Source of the DNA: Enoplolaimus lenunculus
Taxonomy: Eukaryota; Nematoda; Enoplea; Enoplida; Thoracostomopsidae
Direction: 5' to 3'
DNA length: 64,000 nucleotides
Assembly: GCA_030248215.1 (NCBI GenBank)
Contig: JASANG010001975.1
Location: 62,001-126,000 of the forward strand
The position numbers were made by a program, and so were the translations under genes. This document shows positions 1-9,335 of the stretch, piece by piece (the stretch's first letter is position 1; each line of letters opens with the position of its first letter). The notes beneath the pieces were generated by a model. It had not been told where the DNA came from and did no database searches. It was given only the letters and a program-made list of their open reading frames with translations.

Positions 1-1095
1 TTGTATGCCGAATAAGATTTTCTGTAATTTATGGTCAAAGTTTTTGGTTCAATTCAAAATATCACAATTGTTTTGCAAACTGCGGCTTGAATCATTATAC
101 TAATTTTGTGCAATTTTGTTAGCAAAACTAAAGGGTAAAAATTATTCAACATGGTTATGTTTTAATCTAAAATCAGAATTTTTGTATATTTTCACGAAAT
201 CAAGCCTTAAAATTTGCTCGAGAAAGTGTTATTTTGGTTAAATTTTGTTATTGTTATGTTTGGAATTAATTGTGAATATTCCCGCGATCCCCGAGAACAA
301 GGCGACCTTTCAATTTTCACATATAAAAGCGCTCGCCACATGTGCTATGGGGCTCACTTGTTGACGACTGTAGAGTGCTGTTTGGTGCATTTTGAATCGG
401 TTGTAGTTCAGGGCTTATTTATTTTTTTTCACTTGCATTGTGGATATTTGATTGAGATTTCGTGTTGGAAGCACGGGACGAATTATTTCTGAATTCCCTG
501 ATTGTTAATTTGAATCTGGTGCGAATTGAGTAGTCGTAAGAGCCCCCGAGCTAATCGATGGTTGGTATTATTCTGTGAGTTTTGGGGGTGTTTCAGAATT
601 TACTTGAAAGACTTGGAATCCTCTTATAGGAGCCTGAATCGATTTGTTTTATTTGTACTTATGTGCAGTGGTGTTGTGCGGATTTTTCGAAGCTCGTTTT
701 GTAATTTTGTTGGAAATTTTGGGTTGACAATCTGTAGCAAACCTATCAGTCTGAACCGAGTTTATTTGTGATTTATATGTCATTAGAGCTGTGTATGTAA
801 TTTATTTTTGAGCGTGGTTACTGACACGCCGGATTATTTTGGGGCTTATCATAGAAGATTTATTTTCGGACTTTGAGAGATTCTGCTTAATTTAGTAACC
901 GCAAATTTCGGAAGGCGTTCCTTGGAGTGCCGACCGTAGTTAGCAGTGTTACAGAAAGTTTGACTCAGAAAGCAGAAGTTTTGCCATAATCAACAAGCAC
1001 AATTAAAAATTTTCAGCGGCCGGATAAGATTGTTGAGTTTTAGCGGATTCCGAACCTCAGCCCTCCCTGCTCAGGGTATTCGGTTCGCGCCTTAC
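1..1095. other. Probable intron/flank with a TATA-like module
   Basis: No convincing exon is seen on either strand; short plus-strand frames here are T/G-rich and lack protein-like composition. At 302-336 lies GGCGAC, then 19 bases on ATATAAAA, then GCGCTCG, in the same spacing as a module in the repeat block at 10988-11022. The following ~600 bases are G/T-rich on the plus strand, like a transcribed leader. It may be the promoter region of an old mobile element lying in the last visible DUF229 intron. Confidence 0.35.
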
Positions 1096-2563
1096 CATAT
1101 CAACGGCCATGAATCATACGGCCCGTGCTTATTCGGGAATGCGCCTTTATCTTGTGTGCCATACGGGTTGGCGCCTGTCAACATTGGAATCACATTCGGA
1201 TACGAATTCAGTCCAACTTTCACCATTCCTCGAAATATCGTCGCGTTCAACTCACGTTTAAGTGTTGCATATGTTTTCGGCAGTGTTCTTACGAAATGAT
1301 TATGCGACACCGAATCAATAATTAACATAACAACATTTGGTTGTTTGCTGTTTATTTCTGTTGACGTCGGATGACGTTTCCTCGCCGAACTCCAGTCTGT
1401 TTCTACCGAGTTGCCACTACCCTTGGATTCTTTTTTTCGGGTTGAGTTCAACTCAAGTAAAGTTTCATCGTCTTCGCTTTGTTCTACGATGTTAGGCGCT
1501 TGAACTGGAACGATTTGAAAATGTAATGAATCGAATAATTGTCGATTTCCAATACCAGATTTCTTTGAGCATCGTATTTGAACGCAATCGCACCGAACAC
1601 TGAAGAAATTGGTTGAATTGTGTGCCAAGTTTTGGCCATTCAATTTTAGCCACGTGTCATATATGACGTCATTGACGTCGTCAATTGATGATTTGTGGAT
1701 ACATCTATAAAATATAGTTAAGGTGGCGTTATACTTGTTGTCCGATGCCATCCGAAGCCGTCCGTCACCGTCCGCCATTATATGATATCGTACACGAGTA
1801 ATTAACGTACGAAACCAGGCGGTGACGAAGGGCGCCGAACGTCATCAAAAGTATGACATCACTCTTAAATATGTACCAAAAAGTACATTCAAATGCAAAC
1901 CAGGGGGTTGCGACCCCCTTGGTACCTTTGCACTCCACTTCACTCTTTTTTGCAAAAAAAAAAAAAGGAAGGCGTAACCAGGGTGCAACCAGAATTCCGG
2001 TTCCAGTTTAATTTCTAATCAAGAAACAGTGGACCTACAAATCTCTCCTCGAACTACACGTCTGTGCTACCCGAAACAAAACACAACTCCTATCCCTTCG
2101 CTTACCGATACTTGCATTCAATTTGTTCCATCGCCACGTTATACTCTCTTTCAACTGCAGTTGAATTGAACCAAAGCTCACCGTTGGCCAACGTCACTAC
2201 ATTGCGAGCTGGAAATCCGGCCTGTTTGCATTCTTACCGGTCCCAATTGGGTTCAATGATGGTCATAATTTCGGGACTAAACGGATCCATAGACGGAATA
2301 CGGCAGACGTCTTCGGTGCCCTCCTTTGAGTTATCAGGCCCCCCCGAAGCAAACTCAGAGTCATCAGATTGACGACGAGCATTCAACTTATTATAATATA
2401 ACGCGAGTAGTTCGTTGAGTTCAATGTGACATTGAATATTACGGTAAGTTAGTGTTACTAGGAACGCAATGGTCAGCGTTAGCACCAGCGTCGCTAGCTT
2501 TAGCAGTAACCATTTTCGGCAAAATATTCTTCTTACCAAGGGCAGGGGGTTTTTTCGATCCAT
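1096..2563 (-). CDS. DUF229 sulfatase-like membrane protein, 5' part (two exons)
   Basis: Exon 1 is 2563-2106 and exon 2 is 1704-1096, read on the minus strand; donors are CG|GTAAGC and ATG|GTAAGG and the acceptor is TTTTATAG|A, all in phase 2. The product starts with a short basic tail and one membrane anchor (about residues 18-40), so it is a type II membrane protein. Next come the family's N-terminal motif (CRIPSMDPFSPEIM), a Cys-containing segment with NGELWFNST and IECKYR, and the start of the alkaline-phosphatase-like fold (NVVMLIIDSVSHNHF, ELNATIF, NVIPMLTG, ending YDSWPLIW). These match DUF229, extracellular or lumenal proteins of unknown substrate related to sulfatases. The catalytic remainder is not seen; the last intron appears to run off the left edge. 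An in-frame TAA at 2234-2236 follows PNWDR, and the same frame then continues with family-like residues. The gene may be a pseudogene or null allele, or the stop may be a base-call error. Family call strong, exon limits good. Confidence 0.8.
1722..1862. mobile_element. MITE, family V (ends GTGGCGTTATACTT)
   Basis: A near-palindromic element with arms built on CCGTCCGTCACCGTCCG and a core around GTATCGTACGTGAGTAATT. A second copy is at 37117-37242 and an interrupted one at about 53950-54500. It lies in the DUF229 intron with its end only about 18 bp from the acceptor of exon 2. Confidence 0.65.
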
Positions 2564-2707
2564 GAATTACGCTAATTATATTCTATAAAAAATTTTAAGT
2601 ATACTGCGTAAAGCAGTTATATATCAGACTTCTGTCAGGTTACACTGCTGGTATTAATTTGCAATGCATAGCTAATTCTATTACGGTATAACATGTAACT
2701 TGTAATC

Positions 2708-3080
2708 AGTGATGGGAGTTACGGTCTTGGTCTCGCTTTTTTGAGTCACGGTTGTTTGGACTGAGACCAGAAGTCGAGAATTCAGCAAATGTATACTGTA
2801 TTGTTGAAGTGATGGCTGATAAATAGAACTTTTTTGTGAATCTAGGAAATTGCATAGTTACGCAATAATTGCAATCAGATGTTCTGAAGAAACACAAAAA
2901 GCTATAAAAAATAGAAAACATTATAAAAGACAAAAAATTACGAAAAAAGCATAATGTAAAAATAATATATTTTGAAAATTTTAATTTTTTTCGGTGATGC
3001 CTAAAGTTAGCCGAGTTTTCTTAGCCGGTCTCGGTTGTCAGATCAATCTCGGTTCGGTTTTTAACCGAGACCGCCCATGA
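2708..3080. mobile_element. hAT-like MITE fossil (CAGTGATGGG end)
   Basis: The left end reads CAGTGATGGGAGTTACGGTC and the right end is the inverse of a CATGGGCGGTCTCGGTT motif. Subterminal sequence on both sides is rich in CGGTCTCGGT. A related right-end fragment lies at 7850-7955. The CAGTG(A/G)TGGG start is typical of hAT elements; no transposase is present. Confidence 0.45.
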
Positions 3081-3245
3081 ATTTTTTAAATTTTTTCCGG
3101 AAAATGGAAAAAGTGAAAAAATTCATTCTTTGTCTGAGTGATCAGTTATCCCTCCGTTAGCCGATGTTTGCCCAAAAATGCTTGGATTTTGAAACGTTTT
3201 GCATATTTCAGTTTTTGGTGACATCCCCTGATCGTTTCATGCCCG

Positions 3246-4656
3246 GGCCCATGTATAGAACAGGGGCTTCTAGATTTCTATTCCAGGGTGGAACACTTAT
3301 GACCAAGAGTACACTGCAGCCACTTCTGTAGATGGCTAGGAACGTCGCAGGTTTGGTAGGAAAAGTCACAAGCCCACACTGCAAAAAATGGTGAGTCAGA
3401 TTTACTCTCTCCGAAATCGGCTCTACAGGACTACACAAACTGATTCAAATTCGACTCTGCCCGAGTCAAACGTGCGACTCCAGTGAGTAGAAATTTACTC
3501 AGTGAGTCGAAATTGACTCAGGCGGAGTCGAATGTGACTCAGCTTGTGTACAGTGTAAAGTTTGCCTGAGAAAACTGAAAAAAATGGAAAATTCGTAAGC
3601 CTGGATATTCATTTGTTCCTGGTAAAATCTGTAGTGTAAAGCTTAAAAAACGTATAGGTTTTCTCTGGTTAAATAGGAAAAGTCTGAAAGTAGATTTTGT
3701 TTGGAAAATGGGAAAAGTTAAAAATTAAAAACGTATAGAATTCAGGCACTTTTCTAGATTCCATTGCCCCGCAATTAAAAACTACCCCCCCCCCCGCTAC
3801 AATCTTTCACGTTTGTTAAGACAAAGCACCAAACTATTCAAAACTATTGGGGGGCGGCAGCCCCATATTCTGTTTAGTATCCTTTCAAATCGCAGTGGTG
3901 CAGAGGTGGGGGGGCATCCCCCCTGTGTACCATAAGGCAAAATTGACGAAAATGTTAAAATGTTACAAGTGAAAAATTTATTCCCTCCACATTTGCGTAG
4001 TGGCAACGCAAAACTACAAAATTGCCGGAAACCAAACGCCTGGATATTCTCAGGTCTTGTGGAAAAAATTGGAATATTTGAAGCGCAAATTTGTTTGGAA
4101 AACGGAAAAGTGGAAAATATACGCCTAATTTTTCATGGTTTGGTAGGAAAATGTGAAGCGTAGCTACTCCTGTATGACGGCTAGGAATTCCGCTGATTTG
4201 GTAGGAACCATCACAAGACGTTTAAATTATTTACTTTTCCCGTTTTCCAAACAAAACTTGCGCTTCAGATTTTTCTCACCTATACCGCAGAAAAACTATA
4301 CATTTTAAATTCTCCACTTTTTCCGTTTTCAGAACCTCACTTACACATCTTACTTTCCGACCAACCAAAAGGAATCGTATACCTAGGCTTGAATTTTCCA
4401 CTTTTCCCATTTTCCGAACCCAACCAAGCTGTTCTAATTTTTCTGGTTCCGAACCTTACCTTTCCCTCTAACTTTCTCTACCGAACTAGGGAATATTTAG
4501 GCGTCTGAATTTTTCACTTATTCCAGACAAAATGCATGTGATTTTCCTACCCAATCAACGAAATTCTCAGCCGTTATACAGGAGTAGCTGTGCTGCAGTC
4601 CTGGTTATAAGTTTTCCACTTTGGAAAATGGTAAGCCCCTGTGCTATGCATTGGCC
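3246..4656. mobile_element. 1.41-kb GGCC-end element, long relative of the hexamer MITEs
   Basis: The left end GGCCCATGTATAGAACAGGG and the inverted right end (CCCTGTGCTATGCATTGGCC) match the hexamer MITE termini. The flanks are CATGCCCG and CATGCCCA, a 7-of-8 match and so a probable 8-bp target-site duplication. The interior has no TTAGGC hexamers. It consists of repeated AT-rich blocks of the form GGTAGGAAAA, GAAAAGTGGAAAA and TTTTCCACTTTTCC, partly as inverted repeats. No transposase frame is seen. A family III MITE (3378-3556) is nested in its left half. Confidence 0.7.
3378..3556. mobile_element. MITE, family III (CACTGCAAAAAATGGTGAGTC)
   Basis: Palindromic element made of repeated TGAGTC/GACTCA motifs, with terminus CACTGCAAAAAATGGTGAGT on the left and a decayed TGTACAGTGT on the right. 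It is inserted inside the 3246-4656 element and so is younger than it. Confidence 0.65.
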
Positions 4657-4689
4657 CATGCCCAGATATGAATTTGAAAATTTCGATTT

Positions 4690-5005
4690 TTAACGCCGCA
4701 AGGTCAGCCCCTTGGGACTTCAAATTTTTTAGAAAACTTGGACAAATTATATACCATTTGACGCAGTATGCAGAGCTGAGTCGAGTGGTATTAAACGTCT
4801 GCAATCAACCGTCTTCTTAACGGGTTGTTGTCAGATAACTGATTTGGCGCGCTCAGAGATCATGGTTCGGCACCAAATATAGTTATTTGACAATAACTCA
4901 TTAGCCAGACGTCTCATTGTGGAAAGCGTTTAGCAATATTCATCTTAGCTCCGCAACCTGTGTCAAATGGCACAATTTGTCTAATTTTTCGACAAAAAAA
5001 TTGGC
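4690..5005. mobile_element. Palindromic MITE, family X, copy 1
   Basis: Arms contain CAAATTATATACCATTTGACGC near the left end and its near-inverse at 4965-4985, with TAACTGATTTGGC and its inverse near the centre. The same design occurs at 58665-58985. Confidence 0.55.
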
Positions 5006-5729
5006 GTTCAATGGGAAAGTGATATTGAAAGGCAAAACGTGACCGATACGTGATGTTAACAGACAACCAGTGTTTTTGGAATATCAAATTGAGTTATGCG
5101 TCAGCCACATTAATTTGCGCCCGGCTTGTGGAAATCAAAAACGCCTTTTTCCAACTTGAGTTTGGAGAAAGGGCAGCAGTGGGAAATTGAAAACACGAAA
5201 TTTGATCTATTGGTAAATTGAAACATTTTATAAAACGTACTAGGAATTTGACTAGCAGTTTTGAATTTCAATTTCCCAATAGCGAAAATAAAAACGACCG
5301 CAATGGGAAATTGAAGCAGTTTTAAACTCGAGTGGAAATTTGATAAGCACTTTAAGATTTAAGATAGTGAAAAGGAAATTGAAAAGTGGTGCTTTACCGC
5401 AGTGGGTAATTGAAGACCAGAAATTTGCTTCAATTTCCCACTTGATGCAAGTAATTTGTATAGCAGTTGGAATTTGAAATTTTAGAAAACCGGAAACCGG
5501 AAATGCTACTTGGGGGGTCGTGCAAGGTCAAATATAGGTCATGCAATTGAAATACATGTAAACATGTCAGGTCAACGTGTTTACTTGTATTTTAATTGTT
5601 TGAGTTCCATAGAACGTCAATTTGATTTGACCTTTTGCTTAGGCTTAAAAACATGCTTAATCTAACGTTAAAGCCCTATAAGTTGCATTGGCCATACTTT
5701 TTAGCACCACAGGGCTGCTGGCGCTAGTG

Positions 5730-5870
5730 ATGGGCATCGGATATTTTTTCATATCCGGATGTCCGTATATATCCGGACATCCGAAATGAAATTTTCCATT
5801 TCGGATATCCGAAACTCGATTTTGCATTTTTTTGGATTTCCGAACCTCAATTTTCGTTTCTTCACTTTTT
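5730..5870. repeat. Subterminal inverted repeats rich in TCCGGATAT
   Basis: Starts with TAGTGATGGGCATCGGATA and contains ATATCCGGATGTCCG and its inverse in close succession. A matching CCGAACCGGATATTCGGT lies at 6797-6815. Probably the end of a hAT-like element whose interior is the low-quality stretch. Confidence 0.4.
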
Positions 5871-6420
5871 TTTTTTTTTAAAGACCCTCCCAAAAACATA
5901 AGGATACAATTCAAAATCGTATTTATTATGCAGTACTGTAGCCACCGAAAAAAGGGGGTCCCCTCTTTACCCCCAAACAAAAAGACCCCGTATCTCAAAA
6001 GAGACCCCGTACGCGCATAGACCCCCAACCCCATAATAGACCCCAAATTACATTACCTCATCCTACCACAAAAGTCACCCCAGCCACAAAAAACACCAAA
6101 ACTCAACATCAACATACTCAAACCCTCCTCATAAAACCTCCATGGCTACTCTAAAAAGAAAAAAAAAATCCATCAATAACACCACCCCGAAAAGGGAAAG
6201 GAGGGGGGGAGGGGGGCGGAAAAAAAAACAACCCACCCCCCCCAACAACAGGGCAACCCCGGGGAGGGCAAAAAAAAATCACCCCCCCCCCTCTTCGTCT
6301 CCCCCTCCACCCCTCACCACCCCACTCCTCGTGGTTTTTACAAAAGAACTCAAACACACAAACAAAAAAGCGCTGCCACCACAAAAAAATTCCTCCTTTG
6401 CCTTATTTAAACCACTGTAA
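5855..6420. other. Low-complexity, probably poorly called sequence
   Basis: Long runs of A, C and G, with almost no mixed-composition words, replace the normal base texture between 5.86 and 6.42 kb. Open frames of 77-129 residues here (poly-Lys, poly-Pro, poly-Phe) result from the homopolymers. It resembles the low-quality end of a single read carried into the assembly. Confidence 0.55.
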
Positions 6421-6559
6421 TAGAGATGCCATCGAATACAGCCTTTCCCTCGAACTATATATACTTGAATCGTTTTAGTTCCAAGAACAAAGAACCAGAT
6501 TGAAATACACTTACGCTAAGTTGTACAAACATCAGCCCATGTTACTTATACTGGTGTCG

Positions 6560-6790
6560 CGCTTTCAGCAACGGATCCAGAAAATTCTAAATTGGCGGGA
6601 TGGTAAATATTTTGAAACGCAATTTTTCTCCAAAAAATTTTCTCAGCGGGAAAATTATAAGGTAGTACCCTATTTTATAACGAAAGTATTATGATGAGGA
6701 GACAAATTGTAAGGTAATGAATGCCCATATCATTATATCACAAAACATTTATGTGGGGAGTGGGGACAAATTGTACGTAGGGGTCCTTTT
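6560..6790. mobile_element. hAT-like MITE fragment (GGATCCAG type)
   Basis: Begins near CAACGGATCCAGAAAATTC and contains GAAACGCAA, TTTTCTC and several GACAAATTGTAAGGTA motifs. The same words occur at 36174-36385, 55905-56010 and 60180-60300, so these are copies of one decayed family. Confidence 0.45.
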
Positions 6791-7109
6791 TTCTTATCCG
6801 AACCGGATATTCGGTGTTCATCTTCGGTATAGGACGTAAAAGTACGCATTGTAGTGCTGTCCTATGCCTCTAGATTTTGGAGGGGTCGGCGACATATGCA
6901 ATTCACATATCGTTCAATAAAATCAGTCAGTTTAATTATTGCCCACATACTTTTAATGCCGTTATGATTTAAAGTGTTGGAATATGCGCAACATTAGAAA
7001 CTTAATAGTCGTTTTGAGTATTGTCTGCTCCGTTTAATAAACAATTCTTCGTATAATTGTTCGTATAAATTGCGTTTTATAATTAATTAATGAAAATACG
7101 GAAATAATT

Positions 7110-7410
7110 TTTAATTCTTATTAAGTGCAACGGTATTTGGAAAATTAGTATACGCGCCTGACCTATTCTGCCTGAAGGACAAAAATGAGAATACAGAAAT
7201 AATTTTTAATTATTAAGCTAGTTAGTTAATGTGAAATGATTTTTGGAAAATTAGTATATGCGCCTGACCAATTCTGCCTGAAGGAAGAAAATGAGAATAC
7301 GGAAATAATTATTAATTCTTAACCTAGTTAGTTAATGTGCAATGGTTTTTGGAAAATTAGTATACACGCCTGACCTATTTTGCCTGAAGGACAAAAATGA
7401 TAATATTGAG
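7110..7410. repeat. Imperfect ~117-bp tandem repeat
   Basis: Three copies of a unit with ATGAGAATACGGAAATAATT, TTAATTCTTA, GGAAAATTAGTATACGCGCC and TGACCTATTCTGCCTGAAGG follow each other directly from about 7090 to 7400. No coding potential is seen. Confidence 0.7.
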
Positions 7411-7659
7411 TTGAAGAAAGTACGTAGCCATGTTAAGCTTGTATTTTGGACCAAATCTATACACGTGAATAAAGTTGGGTACTTGTTTACTTCCCTTTAC
7501 ACTATAACTGTTTAGATAGAAAACTCAAGTTCACCCAGTGATTATTTTATTATATTAATAACATGGGTGGGGTCTCCCCTCAAACTCCAGGGTGGAGGGT
7601 CCTAACGTAGAAGTAGATGCAGAAGTACGCTTCAAAGTTTTGAACTCACCTTTAATATT

Positions 7660-7828
7660 TGGTTCTGGATTCATTTATGCGCTACACCTACAACTAAGAA
7701 TAATTGAAATTTATGGACTCTATTAGGGTTTTGGGACTCTATGCGCTTACGGACTCTTATTAGGGATACGGACTCCTTTTGATTGGGACTCAAAATGGGT
7801 ACCCCTCTTATTCAGGTCACTACAGTAC
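7660..7828. mobile_element. Family IV MITE fragment (right half)
   Basis: Contains ATTTATGGACTCTATTAGGG, TACGGACTCTTATTAGGG and the right terminus CTTATTCAGGTCACTACAGTA, shared with 53988-54424. The left end is not recognisable. Confidence 0.6.
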
Positions 7829-9109
7829 TGGCGTAACAAATACCGATTTTTAGAATTGTACCTTTTCAATTTGCTTGGTTAAAAATCGATCCAAACCGAG
7901 ATCAAAAATCTCGGTCTTGGTGTCGCTTTTTGACCGAGGTCACCCATTCCTGCTGAAAGAATGCAAAACTCCTTAAACAAACACGCATTTAATACGAAAG
8001 GTCATTTACGTATTTCAACCTATATTTCCGTGAAAGGTCAGTTACGTATTTGACCTATATTTCCGTTTAAATTTTATAGTTTTGGGGGCAAATATTACAA
8101 GCGAAATTGTGTAAAGTACTCATCTATTTTATAAAAGGGAAATATTATTTTTCGTGCTAAAATTTAGTCACGTCGCCAATTTTCCATATGATAACAAAAT
8201 TTAACAGGGCAGTGGGGAATTGAATTTACGAAATGTTTCAATTTCCTTTATCTACGGTTTTCTTTTTCGTAACTTGCAAATTGAAGTTGATAAATCATTA
8301 TCAATTTACTACTCGATTTTATAAAACCGACGGCAAAGGGAAATTGGAAAACTTTTCAAATTCAATTTCCCACTGCTGCCCTTTTTCCAAACTCAAGTTG
8401 GAAAAAGGCGTCTTTGATTTCCACAAGCCCGGCGCAAATTAATGTGGATGACGCATTACATCGGAGACAAAAATGCGCAAAATATACAATGTGACAAAAC
8501 GTGACCCAGCTGCACCATGTACAACGTGAACCCCGCATAACTTTAATCTCTGCCTTAAAGCTAAATCAATCATTATCAAGCTTGACTAAAGCGCTCACGT
8601 TTTCTTCGATATTTTATAATGTAAATTGTTCCTTAATATATATGTAAGTATTGCAGTTACGTAAGCAGCAAGGTTAACATTGTAACAATTAAAGGCAAAC
8701 TTTTTAGTTGAAATAAAATCCTAAATGTTCATGCTGACTAGTATAATCGGTGTATTGTTTTAAGTCATTCTTTATAATTCGAAGTCAAACTTAGTGCTTG
8801 CAAGAACATATTGCATTTCAACGGAAATAATGTCAAAACTGTATTAAAACTCTGCTATTTCAGGGCCGAATTAAAGCGTTTGATGCAATCCGAAATTTAG
8901 TGATGAAGTGCTTGAGCAAACCAAGTAGCGACTGCAAGTATTAAACCAATAGAGCGATAAAACTGTGCACAAGCTAAACACCATAGATTAGAGATTGAAA
9001 TAACAAATTAACGCCAGACATTAGTACAAAAAAGAGCAGTTGTTCGTTGAAAACGCAATGTTTTCCAATTTATTCGTCGTAGTATTTATATTCAAAATTA
9101 TACCTTTTA

Positions 9110-9335
9110 TAACTTGTTTTGAATAAGAACGAATATGCTTAACCCTTTCGCGGGCAAAACATAGGGAAACCTGTCGGATATTCCCGTCGCCCCCGACGCA
9201 GAGGAATATCTGCCGGTGCACTACACCCGGCCTTTGAGCTCCAAGGAGCCCTCGGGACTCCTAAAACCCCTAACAACAACAAGAACAACAAGAACAACAA
9301 CAACAACAACGACGACGACAACAACAACAACAAAG
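9110..9335 (+). repeat. (CAA)n-tailed SINE-like module
   Basis: About 220 bases starting AACTTGTTTTGAATAAGAAC, then CCCTTTCGCGGGCAAAACAT, a GC-rich body with GACGCAGAGGAATATC and GAGCTCCAAGGAGCCC, then CCTAAAACCCC and a CAA/GAC trinucleotide tail. Diverged copies occur at 12253-12470, 18153-18368 and, inverted, near 14868-15060 and 18585-18760. A GC-rich body followed by a simple-repeat tail suggests a SINE or the 3' end of a LINE. Confidence 0.5.

Larger units (their letters stand above)
5098..8455. mobile_element. Element with long terminal inverted repeats (~3.36 kb, composite)
   Basis: Bases 5098-5205 (CACATTAATTTGCGCCCGGC, then GGAAATCAAAAACGCC and the CAACTTGAGTTTGG region) recur as a close reverse complement at 8350-8455. 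Both arms continue into GGCAGCAGTGGGAAATTG. Further GGGAAATTGAA motifs lie inward of both arms. The interior carries other repeats, including the poorly resolved 5.86-6.42 kb stretch, and no transposase frame. It could be one foldback-type element or two opposed copies of a repeat. Confidence 0.5.

Noticed and set aside
214-771. Two plus-strand frames near the left edge
   Set aside because: T/G-rich composition, no motif, no conserved splice pattern; probably leader-like sequence of an old element.
1030-1325. Plus-strand frames over the DUF229 exon
   Set aside because: Shadows of the minus-strand coding exon.
6142-6420. Lys/Pro-rich protein
   Set aside because: The frame results from homopolymer runs in a poorly called stretch.
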